The notes under the pieces are model-generated. The model saw only the letters and a program-made list of their open reading frames with translations, was not told where the DNA came from and did not search any database. Below are positions 8,240 to 16,560 of a DNA stretch of 49,001 nucleotides, piece by piece. The number at the start of each line of letters is the position of its first letter. Position 1 is the stretch's first letter. The translations under genes and the position numbers were made by a program. The DNA comes from Rhodospirillaceae bacterium (GTDB lineage: Bacteria; Pseudomonadota; Alphaproteobacteria; Dongiales; Dongiaceae), in the NCBI GenBank assembly GCA_016794165.1, contig JAEUKV010000328.1, forward strand, positions 1 through 49,001. The letters are read 5' to 3'.

Positions 8240-8917
8240 ATGCGACCGGGTTGTCCCGCCCTCGAGCGGCTGGCGGATGCCATCGATCACCATCTGTCGG
8301 GCGTTTCGGGGGAGGCGGCGGCCATCGCCGAGGTGCGCGGGGCGCTGGCGCGGTTTCGCGCGGCGGCACCCGACCGGACCCTTGCGGCCGGGTCGTCATC
8401 ACCCATTTGCGGCCATCTCGATGCGGCGCTGGCCCTGGCCGCGCGGCAATCCGGCGAAACGCTGCTCGCCGACATCCGGGCCGCCCTGCCCTTTCTCGCC
8501 TGGATCACCTACAACGCCTATCCGGCGGACGAGATCGGCCCGCTGTTTCCCGCGCAGCATGCCTTTGCCAGCCTGGCGGCTCCCTACGACGCCACCTATG
8601 AGCTGGATTTCGATCTCGGCCTTCTGCTGATTGCCCCCCATACCCTCTACCGGGACCACCGGCACCAGGCGGCGGAACTCTACCTGCCGTTGACCGGTCC
8701 CTCCCGCTGGCGCTTCGGCATCGGCGCCGCCTGGGAGACCCGCGCCGCCGGCGAACCCGTCTGGAACCCGCCCCAGAAACTCCATGCAACGCTGGTGGAA
8801 GACGTCCCCCTCCTCTGTCTCTATGCCTGGACCCGGGACGTGCACTTGCCTGCCGAACTGGTGCCGGCGACGGACTGGCTCGCCATCGAGGCCGACCTCG
8901 TGGCGCAGGCGTCATAG
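8240..8917 (+). CDS. DMSP-lyase-like cupin protein (DddQ/DddL superfamily)
   Basis: A 225-residue protein with a C-terminal cupin barrel. The motif YRDHRHQAAELYLPLTG gives His142, Glu146 and Tyr148, with His182 about 40 residues later. This is the metal-ligand spacing recalled for DddQ-type dimethylsulfoniopropionate lyases (His-x3-Glu-x-Tyr, then His). An alpha-helical N-terminal half precedes the barrel, also as in that family. The gene follows a sugar-type DeoR regulator and precedes sugar-acid dehydrogenases. No DMSP or acrylate genes are visible nearby, so a role as sugar or sugar-acid isomerase or lyase is at least as plausible. The ATG at 8240 has AGAGAGG six nucleotides upstream; the open frame extends further 5' only inside the DeoR gene. 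Confidence 0.7.
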   Translation: MRPGCPALERLADAIDHHLSGVSGEAAAIAEVRGALARFRAAAPDRTLAAGSSSPICGHLDAALALAARQSGETLLADIRAALPFLAWITYNAYPADEIGPLFPAQHAFASLAAPYDATYELDFDLGLLLIAPHTLYRDHRHQAAELYLPLTGPSRWRFGIGAAWETRAAGEPVWNPPQKLHATLVEDVPLLCLYAWTRDVHLPAELVPATDWLAIEADLVAQAS

Positions 8918-8961
8918 GAACACAGCCCAAACAGCGTCAGGCAGCGGCTTCCGCCTTGCCA

Positions 8962-8980
8962 AGAGGGCGGATCGCCCTCT
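8962..8980. repeat. Perfect 8-bp inverted repeat (possible hairpin)
   Basis: AGAGGGCG and CGCCCTCT flank a GAT loop, followed at 8982-8993 by the perfect palindrome TGCCTGCAGGCA. Both lie in the 172-nt gap between the cupin gene and the DenD-like gene. There is no T-run, so it is at best an imperfect terminator or attenuator. Confidence 0.4.
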
Positions 8981-9089
8981 ATGCCTGCAGGCAGGATCGT
9001 CGTTGGCACGATTTGCCGAATGAATCGCCGGTGCGGCGCCGCTGATCGCCCGACACACACCCATCCTTGCAGAGAGAGGCCAAGTCTTC

Positions 9090-10076
9090 ATGCATATCCT
9101 CATCATCGGCGCCGCCGGCATGGTCGGACGGAAGCTCACGGATCGCCTGGTCCGTGACGGCGGCCTGGGCGGACAGGCTTTGGAGCGGCTGACCCTGGTG
9201 GATGTGGTGGCACCGACGGCACCGCAGGGCTATACCGGCGAGGTCGACCTGCGCACCGCCGATCTTTCGCTGCCGGCCGAGGCCGCGGCACTCGCCGCCA
9301 CGCGACCCGACGTCATCTTTCATCTGGCGGCCATCGTCTCCGGCGAAGCCGAGGCGGATTTCGAGAAGGGCTACCGCATCAATCTCGACGGCACCCGTTT
9401 CCTGTTCGAGGCGATCCGGCTGGAAAGCGCCCGCGCAGCCTATCGCCCCCGGCTGGTCTTCACCTCGTCGATCGCCGTTTTCGGGGCGCCCTTCCCCGAG
9501 AGGATCGACGACACCTTCCTCAGCGCGCCGCTCACCAGCTACGGCACGCAGAAGGCAATCTGCGAATTGCTGCTCTCGGACTACACGCGGCGCGGTTTCT
9601 TCGAGGGAATCGGCATCCGCCTGCCCACCATCTGCGTGCGTCCTGGCAAGCCCAACAAGGCTGCCTCAGGTTTCTTCTCCAACATCCTGCGCGAGCCGCT
9701 GGTGGGGGAGGAGGCGGTCTTGCCGGTCGCTGACGACGTCCGCCACTGGCACGCCAGCCCGCGGGCGGCGGTCGGTTTCCTGATCCATGCCGCCACCATC
9801 GATTCCGACCGCATCGGCCCGCGACGCAATCTCAGCATGCCGGGACTCTCCGCGACCGTGGGCGAACAGATCGCGGCGCTGCAAAAGTTGGCCGGCGACA
9901 AGGCCGTCCGGCTGATCCGCCGTGCGCCCGACCCCACCATCGCGCGCATCGTCGCCGGCTGGCCGCGCGACTTTAGGCCCGAACGGGCCCTCGGCCTCGG
10001 CTTCAAGGCGGAAAGCACGTTCGACGAGATCATTCGGATTCACATCGAGGACGAGCTCGGCGGCAGGATCGCCTGA
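9090..10076 (+). CDS. denD: D-erythronate dehydrogenase-like NAD-dependent epimerase/dehydratase family protein
   Basis: A 328-residue extended SDR. It has the cofactor loop GAAGMVG near the N-terminus, the [22 protein letters not shown] segment, and the catalytic Tyr151-x3-Lys155 in SYGTQK, preceded by TSSIAVFG. The [11 protein letters not shown] and [13 protein letters not shown] segments are hallmarks of the DenD group, which oxidises D-erythronate at C2. The long C-terminal substrate domain is complete. It is followed by a second SDR after 40 nt, and a hydroxypyruvate-isomerase/OtnI-like gene converges from the other side, as expected for four-carbon acid-sugar catabolism. AGAGAGG lies about 10-11 nt before ATG 9090. 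The neighbourhood supports an acid-sugar dehydrogenase, but erythronate itself is inferred. Confidence 0.82.
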   Translation: MHILIIGAAGMVGRKLTDRLVRDGGLGGQALERLTLVDVVAPTAPQGYTGEVDLRTADLSLPAEAAALAATRPDVIFHLAAIVSGEAEADFEKGYRINLDGTRFLFEAIRLESARAAYRPRLVFTSSIAVFGAPFPERIDDTFLSAPLTSYGTQKAICELLLSDYTRRGFFEGIGIRLPTICVRPGKPNKAASGFFSNILREPLVGEEAVLPVADDVRHWHASPRAAVGFLIHAATIDSDRIGPRRNLSMPGLSATVGEQIAALQKLAGDKAVRLIRRAPDPTIARIVAGWPRDFRPERALGLGFKAESTFDEIIRIHIEDELGGRIA

Positions 10077-10116
10077 CCAACCATCGCGAAGAACCGATCA
10101 ACCCAAGGATAGCAGC

Positions 10117-10869
10117 ATGACCATCAAGACAGCGATCGTCACCGGCGCCGGCACCGGCGTTGGCAAGGCCATCACCGGAGGGCTGCTGGCCGCCGGCTAT
10201 CGTGTCGCCCTGAGCGGCCGCCGACGCGACGTCATCGAGGCGGTGGCGCGGGAATTCGATCCCGCCGGCAGCAGCACCCTGGTCATCCCCACGGATATCG
10301 GCGATGCCGCCGCGGTCGCGCGGTTGTTCGATCAGGTGAAAGCCGCCTGGGGGCGGCTCGATCTGCTGGTCAACAATGCCGGCAGCGGCGCCCCGGCGAT
10401 CCCGCTCGACGAGCTTACCGCCGAGCAATGGAACACCGTGGTCGCGGCCAATCTCAGCGGCGCCTTCTTCTGCACCCAAAACGCCTTTCGCCTGATGAAG
10501 GCACAGAAACCGCAGGGCGGGCGCATCATCAACAACGGCTCGATCTCGGCTACCACGCCGCGACCGCATTCGGCGCCCTATACCGCGACCAAGCACGGCA
10601 TTCTGGGCCTCACCAAGTCCACCGCCCTCGACGGCCGCCCGTTCGATATTGCCTGCGGCCAGATCGACATCGGCAACGCGGCCACGCCGATGACGGCGAA
10701 GATGGCGACCGGCGTGCTGCAGGCCAATGGCACCACCGCCGCCGAACCAACCATCGACCCGAAACATGTCGCCGATGCCGTGGTCTATATGGCGAGCCTG
10801 CCGCTCGATGCCAATGTACTCAACATGACGGTGATGGCGACCAAGATGCCCTTCGTCGGCCGCGGCTGA
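10117..10869 (+). CDS. SDR family oxidoreductase
   Basis: A 250-residue classical short-chain dehydrogenase. It has TGAGTGVG (residues 9-16), NNAG (86-89) and catalytic Ser142, Tyr155 and Lys159 in PYTATKHGI. The Arg-rich stretch SGRRRD after the second strand suggests NADP(H). AAGGA lies seven nucleotides before ATG 10117. It follows the DenD-like gene in the same direction and ends two bases from the convergent isomerase gene. It is probably a second redox step on the same sugar acid, or a reductase for a pathway aldehyde or ketone. No closer family assignment is possible by eye. Confidence 0.88.
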   Translation: MTIKTAIVTGAGTGVGKAITGGLLAAGYRVALSGRRRDVIEAVAREFDPAGSSTLVIPTDIGDAAAVARLFDQVKAAWGRLDLLVNNAGSGAPAIPLDELTAEQWNTVVAANLSGAFFCTQNAFRLMKAQKPQGGRIINNGSISATTPRPHSAPYTATKHGILGLTKSTALDGRPFDIACGQIDIGNAATPMTAKMATGVLQANGTTAAEPTIDPKHVADAVVYMASLPLDANVLNMTVMATKMPFVGRG

Positions 10870-10871
10870 TT

Positions 10872-11645
10872 TCAGAAATCGAGCGCGCCCATCCAGCCCA
10901 GCCCCGCCAGGGTGCCGGCAGCGGGGCGGTACTCGCAGCCGACGAAGCCGCCATAGCCAAGCTCATCGAGGCTGCGCAGTATCCGGAGATCGTCGAGCTC
11001 GCCGGTGCCGGGTTCGTGCCGCGCCGGTACGGCGGCAATCTGCACATGGCCAATCAGCGGCAGCAATTCGCGCAGGCCGGTGAGAACATCGCCACGGATG
11101 ATCTGGCGATGATAGATGTCGAACTGGAGGCGGAGGTTGGGCCGCGACACCTCGGCGATGATGTCGACGGCTAGGTCGAAGCTGTTGAGGAAATAGCCTG
11201 GCATGTCGCGGGAATTGATCGGCTCGATCAGGATGTCGATATCCGCATGTGCCGCGCGATCGGCGGCGAGGCGCAGCGCGCGGACATAGGTGGCGCGCGC
11301 CTCCGGATCGGTGCTGGCAGCGAGGCCGCTCATCACATGCAACCGGCCGCACCCGGTCGCCGAGGCATAGTGCAGGGCCTGGTCGACCGATTGGCGGAAC
11401 TCCTCCGCCCGGTCCGGCAGGGCGGCGAGGCCGCGATCCCCGCCTGCCCAATCGCCGGGGAACAGGTTGAACAACGCCGGCGCAAGCCGGGTTCCTTGCA
11501 GCGCGGCGGCGAGCTGCTCGGCGGAATGATCGTAGGGAAAGAGACATTCGACCGCCTGGAAACCCGCCAGGCGCGCCTGCTCGAAGCGCTCGAGGAAGTC
11601 CCATTCCGTGAACATCATGGAAATATTCGCGGCAAGTCGCGGCAC
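10872..11645 (-). CDS. Hydroxypyruvate isomerase / 2-oxo-tetronate isomerase family protein
   Basis: A 257-residue AP-endonuclease-2-like TIM barrel of the Hyi/OtnI family. It opens PRLAANISMMFTEWDFLERF and has the metal-site segments LIEPINSRDMPGYFLN and LQFDIYHRQIIRGD, then CEYRPAAGT near the end. Family members isomerise hydroxypyruvate/tartronate semialdehyde or 2-oxo/3-oxo-tetronate. The nearby DenD-like enzyme favours the OtnI reaction, converting 2-oxo- to 3-oxo-tetronate. The GTG start at 11645 is supported by AAGGGG six nucleotides upstream. It lies 36 nt behind the RraA-like gene, so the two probably share a transcript. No OtnK or OtnC homologue is visible nearby. Confidence 0.87.
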   Translation of the reverse strand: MPRLAANISMMFTEWDFLERFEQARLAGFQAVECLFPYDHSAEQLAAALQGTRLAPALFNLFPGDWAGGDRGLAALPDRAEEFRQSVDQALHYASATGCGRLHVMSGLAASTDPEARATYVRALRLAADRAAHADIDILIEPINSRDMPGYFLNSFDLAVDIIAEVSRPNLRLQFDIYHRQIIRGDVLTGLRELLPLIGHVQIAAVPARHEPGTGELDDLRILRSLDELGYGGFVGCEYRPAAGTLAGLGWMGALDF

Positions 11646-11681
11646 GGTCGCCCCTTTTCATGCGCCTCGCGGCACGGGATC

Positions 11682-12395
11682 CTATTTCTCTTCCCCGCCG
11701 CCGGAAGCCGCCGCCTCGTAGCGCGCCTTGTTCTCGGCATTGGGCGGGTAAAGTCCCGGCAGGGCGGCACCCCTTTCGACCTCACCCATGATCCAGGCCT
11801 CCAGCCGCTCCTGCTCGGCGGCGATGGCGACGACATCCTCGACCAGGGCCGCGGGAATCACCACGGCGCCGTCGTCATCGACCACGATTAGATCGTCCGG
11901 AAACACCGCAACGCCGCCGCAGCCGATCGGCTCCTGCCAGTTGACGAAGGTGAGGCCGGCGACGGAGGGGGGCGCGGCCACGCCCTGGCACCAGACGGGC
12001 AGACCCGTGCCGAGCACACCCGCCACGTCGCGCACGACCCCATCCGTCACCAGGGCGGCGACGCCGCGCTTCCGCATCCGGGCACACAGGATGTCGCCGA
12101 AGATGCCGGCATCGGTCACACCCATGGCATCGACCACGGCGATACAGCCTGATGTCATGGCTTCTATGGCCGCCCGGGTCGACCGGGGTGAGGACCAGGA
12201 TTCCGGTGTGGCGAGATCCTCCCGCGCCGGCACGAAGCGCAGGGTGAAGGCGCGACCGACACAGCGAGTCTGGCCGGTATGCAGCGGCCGCGTGCCACGC
12301 ATCCAGATGTTCCGCAACCCCTTCTTCAGCAGCACCGTGGTCAGGGTCGCGGTGGATACGGTGCTGAGGATGTTCCTGGTTTCCGTGTCGTCCAT
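11682..12395 (-). CDS. RraA-like aldolase/decarboxylase family protein
   Basis: A 237-residue protein of the RraA / HMG-CHA aldolase fold. The diagnostic G-D plus R-D pair is present: Gly100-Asp101 in FGDILCARMRKRG and Arg122-Asp123 in DGVVRD. In characterised class II pyruvate aldolases the Arg-Asp pair binds substrate and metal, so an enzymatic role (aldol cleavage or decarboxylation of a 3-oxo or oxo-acid) is more likely than RNase E regulation. At 237 residues it is longer than E. coli RraA. The ATG at 12395 is chosen because GGAG lies just upstream; the frame remains open 29 codons further, but that part looks non-conserved. It could supply the carbon-releasing step of the acid-sugar route in place of OtnC. 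Confidence 0.83.
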   Translation of the reverse strand: MDDTETRNILSTVSTATLTTVLLKKGLRNIWMRGTRPLHTGQTRCVGRAFTLRFVPAREDLATPESWSSPRSTRAAIEAMTSGCIAVVDAMGVTDAGIFGDILCARMRKRGVAALVTDGVVRDVAGVLGTGLPVWCQGVAAPPSVAGLTFVNWQEPIGCGGVAVFPDDLIVVDDDGAVVIPAALVEDVVAIAAEQERLEAWIMGEVERGAALPGLYPPNAENKARYEAAASGGGEEK

Positions 12396-12498
12396 GATCT
12401 CCACTTGTCCCACATTGACCTGGGCTGACCTATACCATGGCGCTTCAGCACCGGGCCAACAATGTCCTGCCTGATCCGCCATGACCGGCTTCCGCCGA

Positions 12499-13314
12499 TC
12501 ATGGCGATTTCTTCAATCGATCGATTAGCGCCATGGCGGCCTGGGGATTGCGCACCTTGAAACCACTGATGACATAGAGAAACACATCGCGGTTGCCCTT
12601 TTCCGCTCGGCCCTTACCCAGGACATCGAGGCCGGGCGGCAGGGTGCCGCCAGCGAGGGCCCGGGCGCGCGCGGACCAGAGGTCGAGCGCCGCCGCGGAA
12701 TAGCCGAGTTTCTCGCTTTCCTGCGTCCCCATCAGGCGCAGATAGGAGAAGGGCGCGGTGAACGCGGCGATCTGCGGATAGTCGGAATCCGCTGCCAGCA
12801 CGATGGCAACCTCGTGCTCCCGCGCCAGCGCAATGAAGTCCGGCGACCGGAAGCTCGCATGCCGCACCTCGACCGCGTGACGGATCGGTCGGCCGTCGAT
12901 TGTTCGCGGCAGCAGGGCCAGGAACTTCGCGAAATCCTCGGGATCGAAGGCCTTGGTCGGCATGAACTGCCAGTTGATCGGCCCGAGCTTCTCCCTGAGT
13001 TCGAGGACGCCGCTGGCAAGGAACCGCTCCACCGAAGGGCCGGCCTCGGCCAGGACCCGGCGGTTGGTGGCAAAACGGGGACCCTTGAGCGCGAAGACGA
13101 ATCCCGGCGGTGTTTCCTCATACCAGCGGGCAAAGCTCTCGGGTTTCTGGGAACCGTAATAGGTGCCGTTGATCTCGATCGAGGTCAGCTTCTCCCCGGC
13201 ATAGGTCAGTTCGCGCTTCTGCGCCAACCCATCGGGATAGAAGGTGCCGCGCCACGGCTCAAAGACCCAGCCGCCAATACCCACATGAATGCGCGCGTCA
13301 GACTTCTTCGCCAC
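12499..13314 (-). CDS. DUF72 domain-containing protein
   Basis: A 271-residue DUF72 (YecE-like) protein, recognised by IHVGIGGWVFEPWRGTFYP, LTSIEINGTYYGSQKPESFARW, FALKGPRFATN, RHAVEVRHASF and RLMGT. The fold is a TIM barrel; no function is established for the family. GTG 13314 has GGGGAG eight nucleotides upstream and is preferred over the TTG at 13320, which is too close. It lies 98 nt behind the isochorismatase-like gene in the same direction, so read-through is possible. There is nothing to tie it to a particular pathway. Confidence 0.88.
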   Translation of the reverse strand: MAKKSDARIHVGIGGWVFEPWRGTFYPDGLAQKRELTYAGEKLTSIEINGTYYGSQKPESFARWYEETPPGFVFALKGPRFATNRRVLAEAGPSVERFLASGVLELREKLGPINWQFMPTKAFDPEDFAKFLALLPRTIDGRPIRHAVEVRHASFRSPDFIALAREHEVAIVLAADSDYPQIAAFTAPFSYLRLMGTQESEKLGYSAAALDLWSARARALAGGTLPPGLDVLGKGRAEKGNRDVFLYVISGFKVRNPQAAMALIDRLKKSP

Positions 13315-13412
13315 TGCCAAGACTCCCCAGCGACCCGGTAAGATCCAGGGGGACTCTTCTTCGCCCCGGCACAGAGGTCAATAGGCGATTGGCTACCCAG
13401 AAACGGTGGAAA

Positions 13413-14090
13413 TCAGAACGATGCCAGTTCCGCCAGCAATTCGGCCGTGCTGCGGCGGCGGCAATAACCCTTGATCGCCCGTTCGGAAAATTCCTGCCGT
13501 TCGGCAGTGTAGGTGGCGCACGCATCCGGGACCAGGGTCACCAGATAGCCATGATCCGCGGCACCCCGCACCGTGTTCTCCACGCATTGATCGCTGAGCA
13601 CGCCGAAAACGACCAGATGCTCCAGCCCCATGTTGCGGAGTACATAGTCGATATTGGTCGTGCCGAAGGGGCCGGAAGCCGTCTTGCGGATGATGATGTC
13701 GTCTTCCGCCGGAGCGAGTTCGTCGATCACCTGCGCCTCCCAGGAACCGCGCGGGTTGTTGATGAAGGACGCCTTGTGGTCGATGCCGCGGTCGCGCCCG
13801 TCCCGGGTCAGGCTTTCGATGATGACGAAGATGTTTTCGACGCCGATCCCGCGCGCGGCGGCGTGGATTTTTTGCTGGTTGGGAATGACCAGCGATTCGA
13901 GGCGTTCGTGAAAATAGCGATACTTCGCCGCTTCCGCATTGGGCTCGAGCGAACTGCGGCGCTTTGCTGCCGCGCAATCGGCATTCTGCATGTCGACACT
14001 GATTATCGCCGTGCGCTGCGGCACGATCGGTCTTTCGCGATAGGCAGGGCCCAGCAGTTCCGGGCGGTCTGGCTTGGTCTGTTCGGTCAT
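13413..14090 (-). CDS. Isochorismatase-like cysteine hydrolase
   Basis: A 225-residue alpha/beta hydrolase of the isochorismatase/nicotinamidase superfamily. The full triad is visible: Asp33 (SVDMQNADC), Lys136 (IIRKTASGPFGTT) and Cys169 (VLSDQCVENTVRGA). That arrangement means amide or carbamoyl hydrolysis (nicotinamidase, N-carbamoyl amidases, ureidoacrylate hydrolase), not isochorismate chemistry. The ATG at 14090 follows AGAGGA with good spacing. It is 13 nt behind the N-formylglutamate-amidohydrolase-like gene, at the end of a Liv-type transporter operon, and so may release ammonia from an imported nitrogen compound. The specific amide is unknown. Confidence 0.88.
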   Translation of the reverse strand: MTEQTKPDRPELLGPAYRERPIVPQRTAIISVDMQNADCAAAKRRSSLEPNAEAAKYRYFHERLESLVIPNQQKIHAAARGIGVENIFVIIESLTRDGRDRGIDHKASFINNPRGSWEAQVIDELAPAEDDIIIRKTASGPFGTTNIDYVLRNMGLEHLVVFGVLSDQCVENTVRGAADHGYLVTLVPDACATYTAERQEFSERAIKGYCRRRSTAELLAELASF

Positions 14091-14103
14091 GCGGTCCTCT
14101 CGC

Positions 14104-14919
14104 TCAAGCTGACATCGTTTCTCGGGCAATCCGGTCAATCTGCGGACCGAGGCGGACGATCAACTCCGTCAGCCGGTCCGCCCAGGCCGCAATTCCGGTT
14201 TCATCGCTCAACATGTCCTGGCGGATTTCGATCAGGACATGGGGAATGCCGCGGCGCTCGCCATGCTGCGGGATCGAACAATCGTCGTCGTCCTCGACCT
14301 TGTAGGGCTGGTTGTCGCCCACGACGAGGCCATGCCGATCGATCGCGTCCAGCAACAGGCCGGCCAGCCGGCGGTCCCGATTATAGGCGAAATCGACATG
14401 CCAGGGGCGGATCTCGCCGGGATAGTCCGGCGTGAAACTGTGAATCGAGAACAGCGCCGTCGGACTCCCGGCCGCGCGGCGGCGATCCAGGAGGTCGGCA
14501 ATGGCTTGGTGGTAGGGTTCGAAAAAAACACGGCGACGCGCTGTGATGTCCGCTGGGGTCAGGGCGGCATTGCCGGGAATCGGAGTGCCGGCGCTTTCCG
14601 CCGGAATCGATCCCGGTGCCGCCAGGGGCCGGTTGCAGTCGATGGCGAGGCGCGAATAGCCGCTCAGCACCAGCGTGGCGGACAACCTTGCCGCCACCCG
14701 CCGCGCGAGATCAGCCGCGCCGATGTCCCAGCCGATATGGCTTTCCAGTTGCGCCGGTGTCAGCCCGAGCGAACCCAGCGACCGCGGCAGGCGCCGGCTG
14801 GCGTGATCGCAAATGAAAAGGGCGGTGGCATTGCTCGCCGGGTTGACGATTTCCACCGCCGGCGGCTCATCCGGCTGAAGCAATCCGTTGGCAATCGACC
14901 GATCGGTTTTGGGATGCAT
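14104..14919 (-). CDS. N-formylglutamate amidohydrolase (HutG2-like) family protein
   Basis: A 271-residue protein of the N-formylglutamate amidohydrolase family. Marks are LFICDHASRRLPRSLG, HIGWDIGAADLARRVAARL, YSRLAIDCNRP, SIHSFTP and HVLIEIRQDMLSD, which carry the His/Glu metal-site residues of this M14-like zinc hydrolase fold. Classical members release formate from N-formyl-L-glutamate at the end of histidine degradation, but no hut genes are present. The gene starts 9 nt after LivH and precedes the isochorismatase-like gene. Opposite is a glutamine-synthetase-like ligase, so hydrolysis of another N-acyl or gamma-glutamyl intermediate is possible. The ribosome site before ATG 14919 is weak. 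Confidence 0.88.
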   Translation of the reverse strand: MHPKTDRSIANGLLQPDEPPAVEIVNPASNATALFICDHASRRLPRSLGSLGLTPAQLESHIGWDIGAADLARRVAARLSATLVLSGYSRLAIDCNRPLAAPGSIPAESAGTPIPGNAALTPADITARRRVFFEPYHQAIADLLDRRRAAGSPTALFSIHSFTPDYPGEIRPWHVDFAYNRDRRLAGLLLDAIDRHGLVVGDNQPYKVEDDDDCSIPQHGERRGIPHVLIEIRQDMLSDETGIAAWADRLTELIVRLGPQIDRIARETMSA

Positions 14920-14928
14920 GATGTCGAT

Positions 14929-15816
14929 CTACGGCCGCACGCTGTGGACGGCCCCGAAAAGCCCCTGTGGCCGGTAGAGGAGCACGACGACCACCAGCGT
15001 GAGCGCGATGGCGTCGCGGAAGGGCTGCACGGGCTCGGGGAGCGCCGCTTGCAGGCCGATCTCGATGGCGCCCAGGAAGAACCCGCCGATGACCGCGCCG
15101 GTGAGATTGCCGATGCCGCCCAGAATGGCCGCGATGAACGCCTTGAGAACCGGCAGGAAACCCATCAGCGGATCGACCGAGCCACGCTGGGCGATCCACA
15201 GCAGGCCGGAGACCCCGGCAAGCAGGCCGGAAATGGCAAAGGCCGCCAGGATCACGCGGTTGGCGCGGATGCCCATCAGCCGCGTGGTCGGGAAATCAAC
15301 CGCGGCGGCGCGGATCGCCATGCCCAGGAGGGTGCGCTTGAGGAACAGGGTCAGGAGACCGACCATTGCCAGCGTCGCCAGGATCGACAGGCTCTGGATG
15401 ACACCGATGTGGAACGGGCCGACGGTAAAGGCGCCGGTCAGGAAATCGGGAATGGGTACCGGGCGCGGCCTTGCGGAGATCAAGTTCTGGAACAGCACCT
15501 GCAGGATGCCACTCACGGCAAAGCTGGTGATCAGGAGGCTGGTGGGACCCGCCCCGCGCAGCGGCCGGAACGCCACCCGCTCCATCGCCGCCGCCGCCAG
15601 CATGGCAACGATCAGCGCCAGCGGGATGATGAGAACCGCCGGCACGGCCAGCATCAGGGAGAAGAACACTGTGTAGCCGGTGATGGTAAGGATCTCGCCA
15701 TGGGCGAAATTGATCATGCCAAGGACGCTGAATACTACGGCAAGGCCCAGCGCCAGCAGCGCATAGGTGCCGCCGAGGCTGAGTGCATTGACGCATTGCT
15801 GAACGAAGATTTCCAT
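14929..15816 (-). CDS. livH: Branched-chain amino acid-type ABC transporter permease (LivH)
   Basis: A 295-residue inner-membrane permease of the LivH type, recognised by the start (MEIFVQQCVNALSLGGTYALLALGLAVVF), SVLGMINFAHGEI, RAAAVDFPTTRLMGI and AILGGIGNLTGAVIGGFFLG. ATG 15816 has GAGG six nucleotides upstream; an in-frame extension to 15861 reads into the LivF stop region and is rejected. It is the fourth gene of the minus-strand transporter operon. These HAAT-family systems carry amino acids but also urea, amides and other nitrogen compounds, which suits the amidase-like genes behind it. Confidence 0.94.
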   Translation of the reverse strand: MEIFVQQCVNALSLGGTYALLALGLAVVFSVLGMINFAHGEILTITGYTVFFSLMLAVPAVLIIPLALIVAMLAAAAMERVAFRPLRGAGPTSLLITSFAVSGILQVLFQNLISARPRPVPIPDFLTGAFTVGPFHIGVIQSLSILATLAMVGLLTLFLKRTLLGMAIRAAAVDFPTTRLMGIRANRVILAAFAISGLLAGVSGLLWIAQRGSVDPLMGFLPVLKAFIAAILGGIGNLTGAVIGGFFLGAIEIGLQAALPEPVQPFRDAIALTLVVVVLLYRPQGLFGAVHSVRP

Positions 15817-15829
15817 CGCGCGCCTCGAC

Positions 15830-16543
15830 CTAAGCCTGCCCCAGATAGGCTTTCTGAACATCCGCCGACGCCTTGAGCGCCTCGGCGGTCCCTTCCAGCA
15901 CCACGGTCCCGCCGCTCACCACATAGCCGCGATCGGCGATGTCGAGTGCCTGATGCACGTTTTGCTCCACCAGCAGGATGGTGATGCCGAGATCGCGCAA
16001 CCGCCCGATCAGGTCGAAGATCAGCTCCACCACGATGGGTGCCAGGCCCAGCGACGGCTCGTCCAGCAGCAGGAGCCGCGGCCGCGACATCAGCGAGCGG
16101 GCGATTGCCAGCTGCTGCTGCTCGCCCCCCGACAGCGTGCCGGCGAGTTGCCTGCGGCGACTGGCCAGGATCGGGAACAGTTCCATCATCTGGTCCCACA
16201 ATTCCGCCGTGTTGCCGCGCCGCACCTGCGTCGCTGCCCCGATCCGCAAATTCTCCTCGACCGTGAGCGGCGCGAAAATGCGCCGCCCCTCTGGTGTCAG
16301 GGTCATGCCGCGGCGCACGATGCGTTCCGGGCTTTCCCCGGTCACATCGTGGCCGTCGAAGCGCACACGTCCCTGCTGGGCGGGCAGCAGGCCGATGATG
16401 GCCTGCAGGCTCGTGGACTTGCCGGCGCCATTGGCGCCCAGCACGGTCACGATCTCGCCCGCCTCGACGACCAGGCTGACATCACGGACCGCCTTAATCG
16501 GCCCGTAACTGACAGCCAGCCCGTCGACTTCCAGCAGGGACAT
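15830..16543 (-). CDS. livF: Branched-chain amino acid-type ABC transporter ATPase (LivF)
   Basis: A 237-residue ATPase of the LivF type. It has Walker A GANGAGKST (36-44), the LivF-characteristic LTPEGRRIFAPLTVEENL, the signature LSGGEQQ (137-143) and Walker B LLLLDEP (157-163), followed by SLGLAPIVVELIF. It sits 17 nt behind the binding-protein gene and 13 nt before LivH. It pairs with the LivG half of the fused LivM-LivG protein to form the heterodimeric ATPase. Confidence 0.96.
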   Translation of the reverse strand: MSLLEVDGLAVSYGPIKAVRDVSLVVEAGEIVTVLGANGAGKSTSLQAIIGLLPAQQGRVRFDGHDVTGESPERIVRRGMTLTPEGRRIFAPLTVEENLRIGAATQVRRGNTAELWDQMMELFPILASRRRQLAGTLSGGEQQQLAIARSLMSRPRLLLLDEPSLGLAPIVVELIFDLIGRLRDLGITILLVEQNVHQALDIADRGYVVSGGTVVLEGTAEALKASADVQKAYLGQA

Positions 16544-16560
16544 GTTGCCACCTTCCCCCG

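Noticed and set aside
14239-15876. Plus-strand open frame of about 545 codons opposite LivH and the amidohydrolase-like gene
   Set aside because: Low-complexity His/Gln/Arg-rich translation and overlap with well-supported genes; not a gene.
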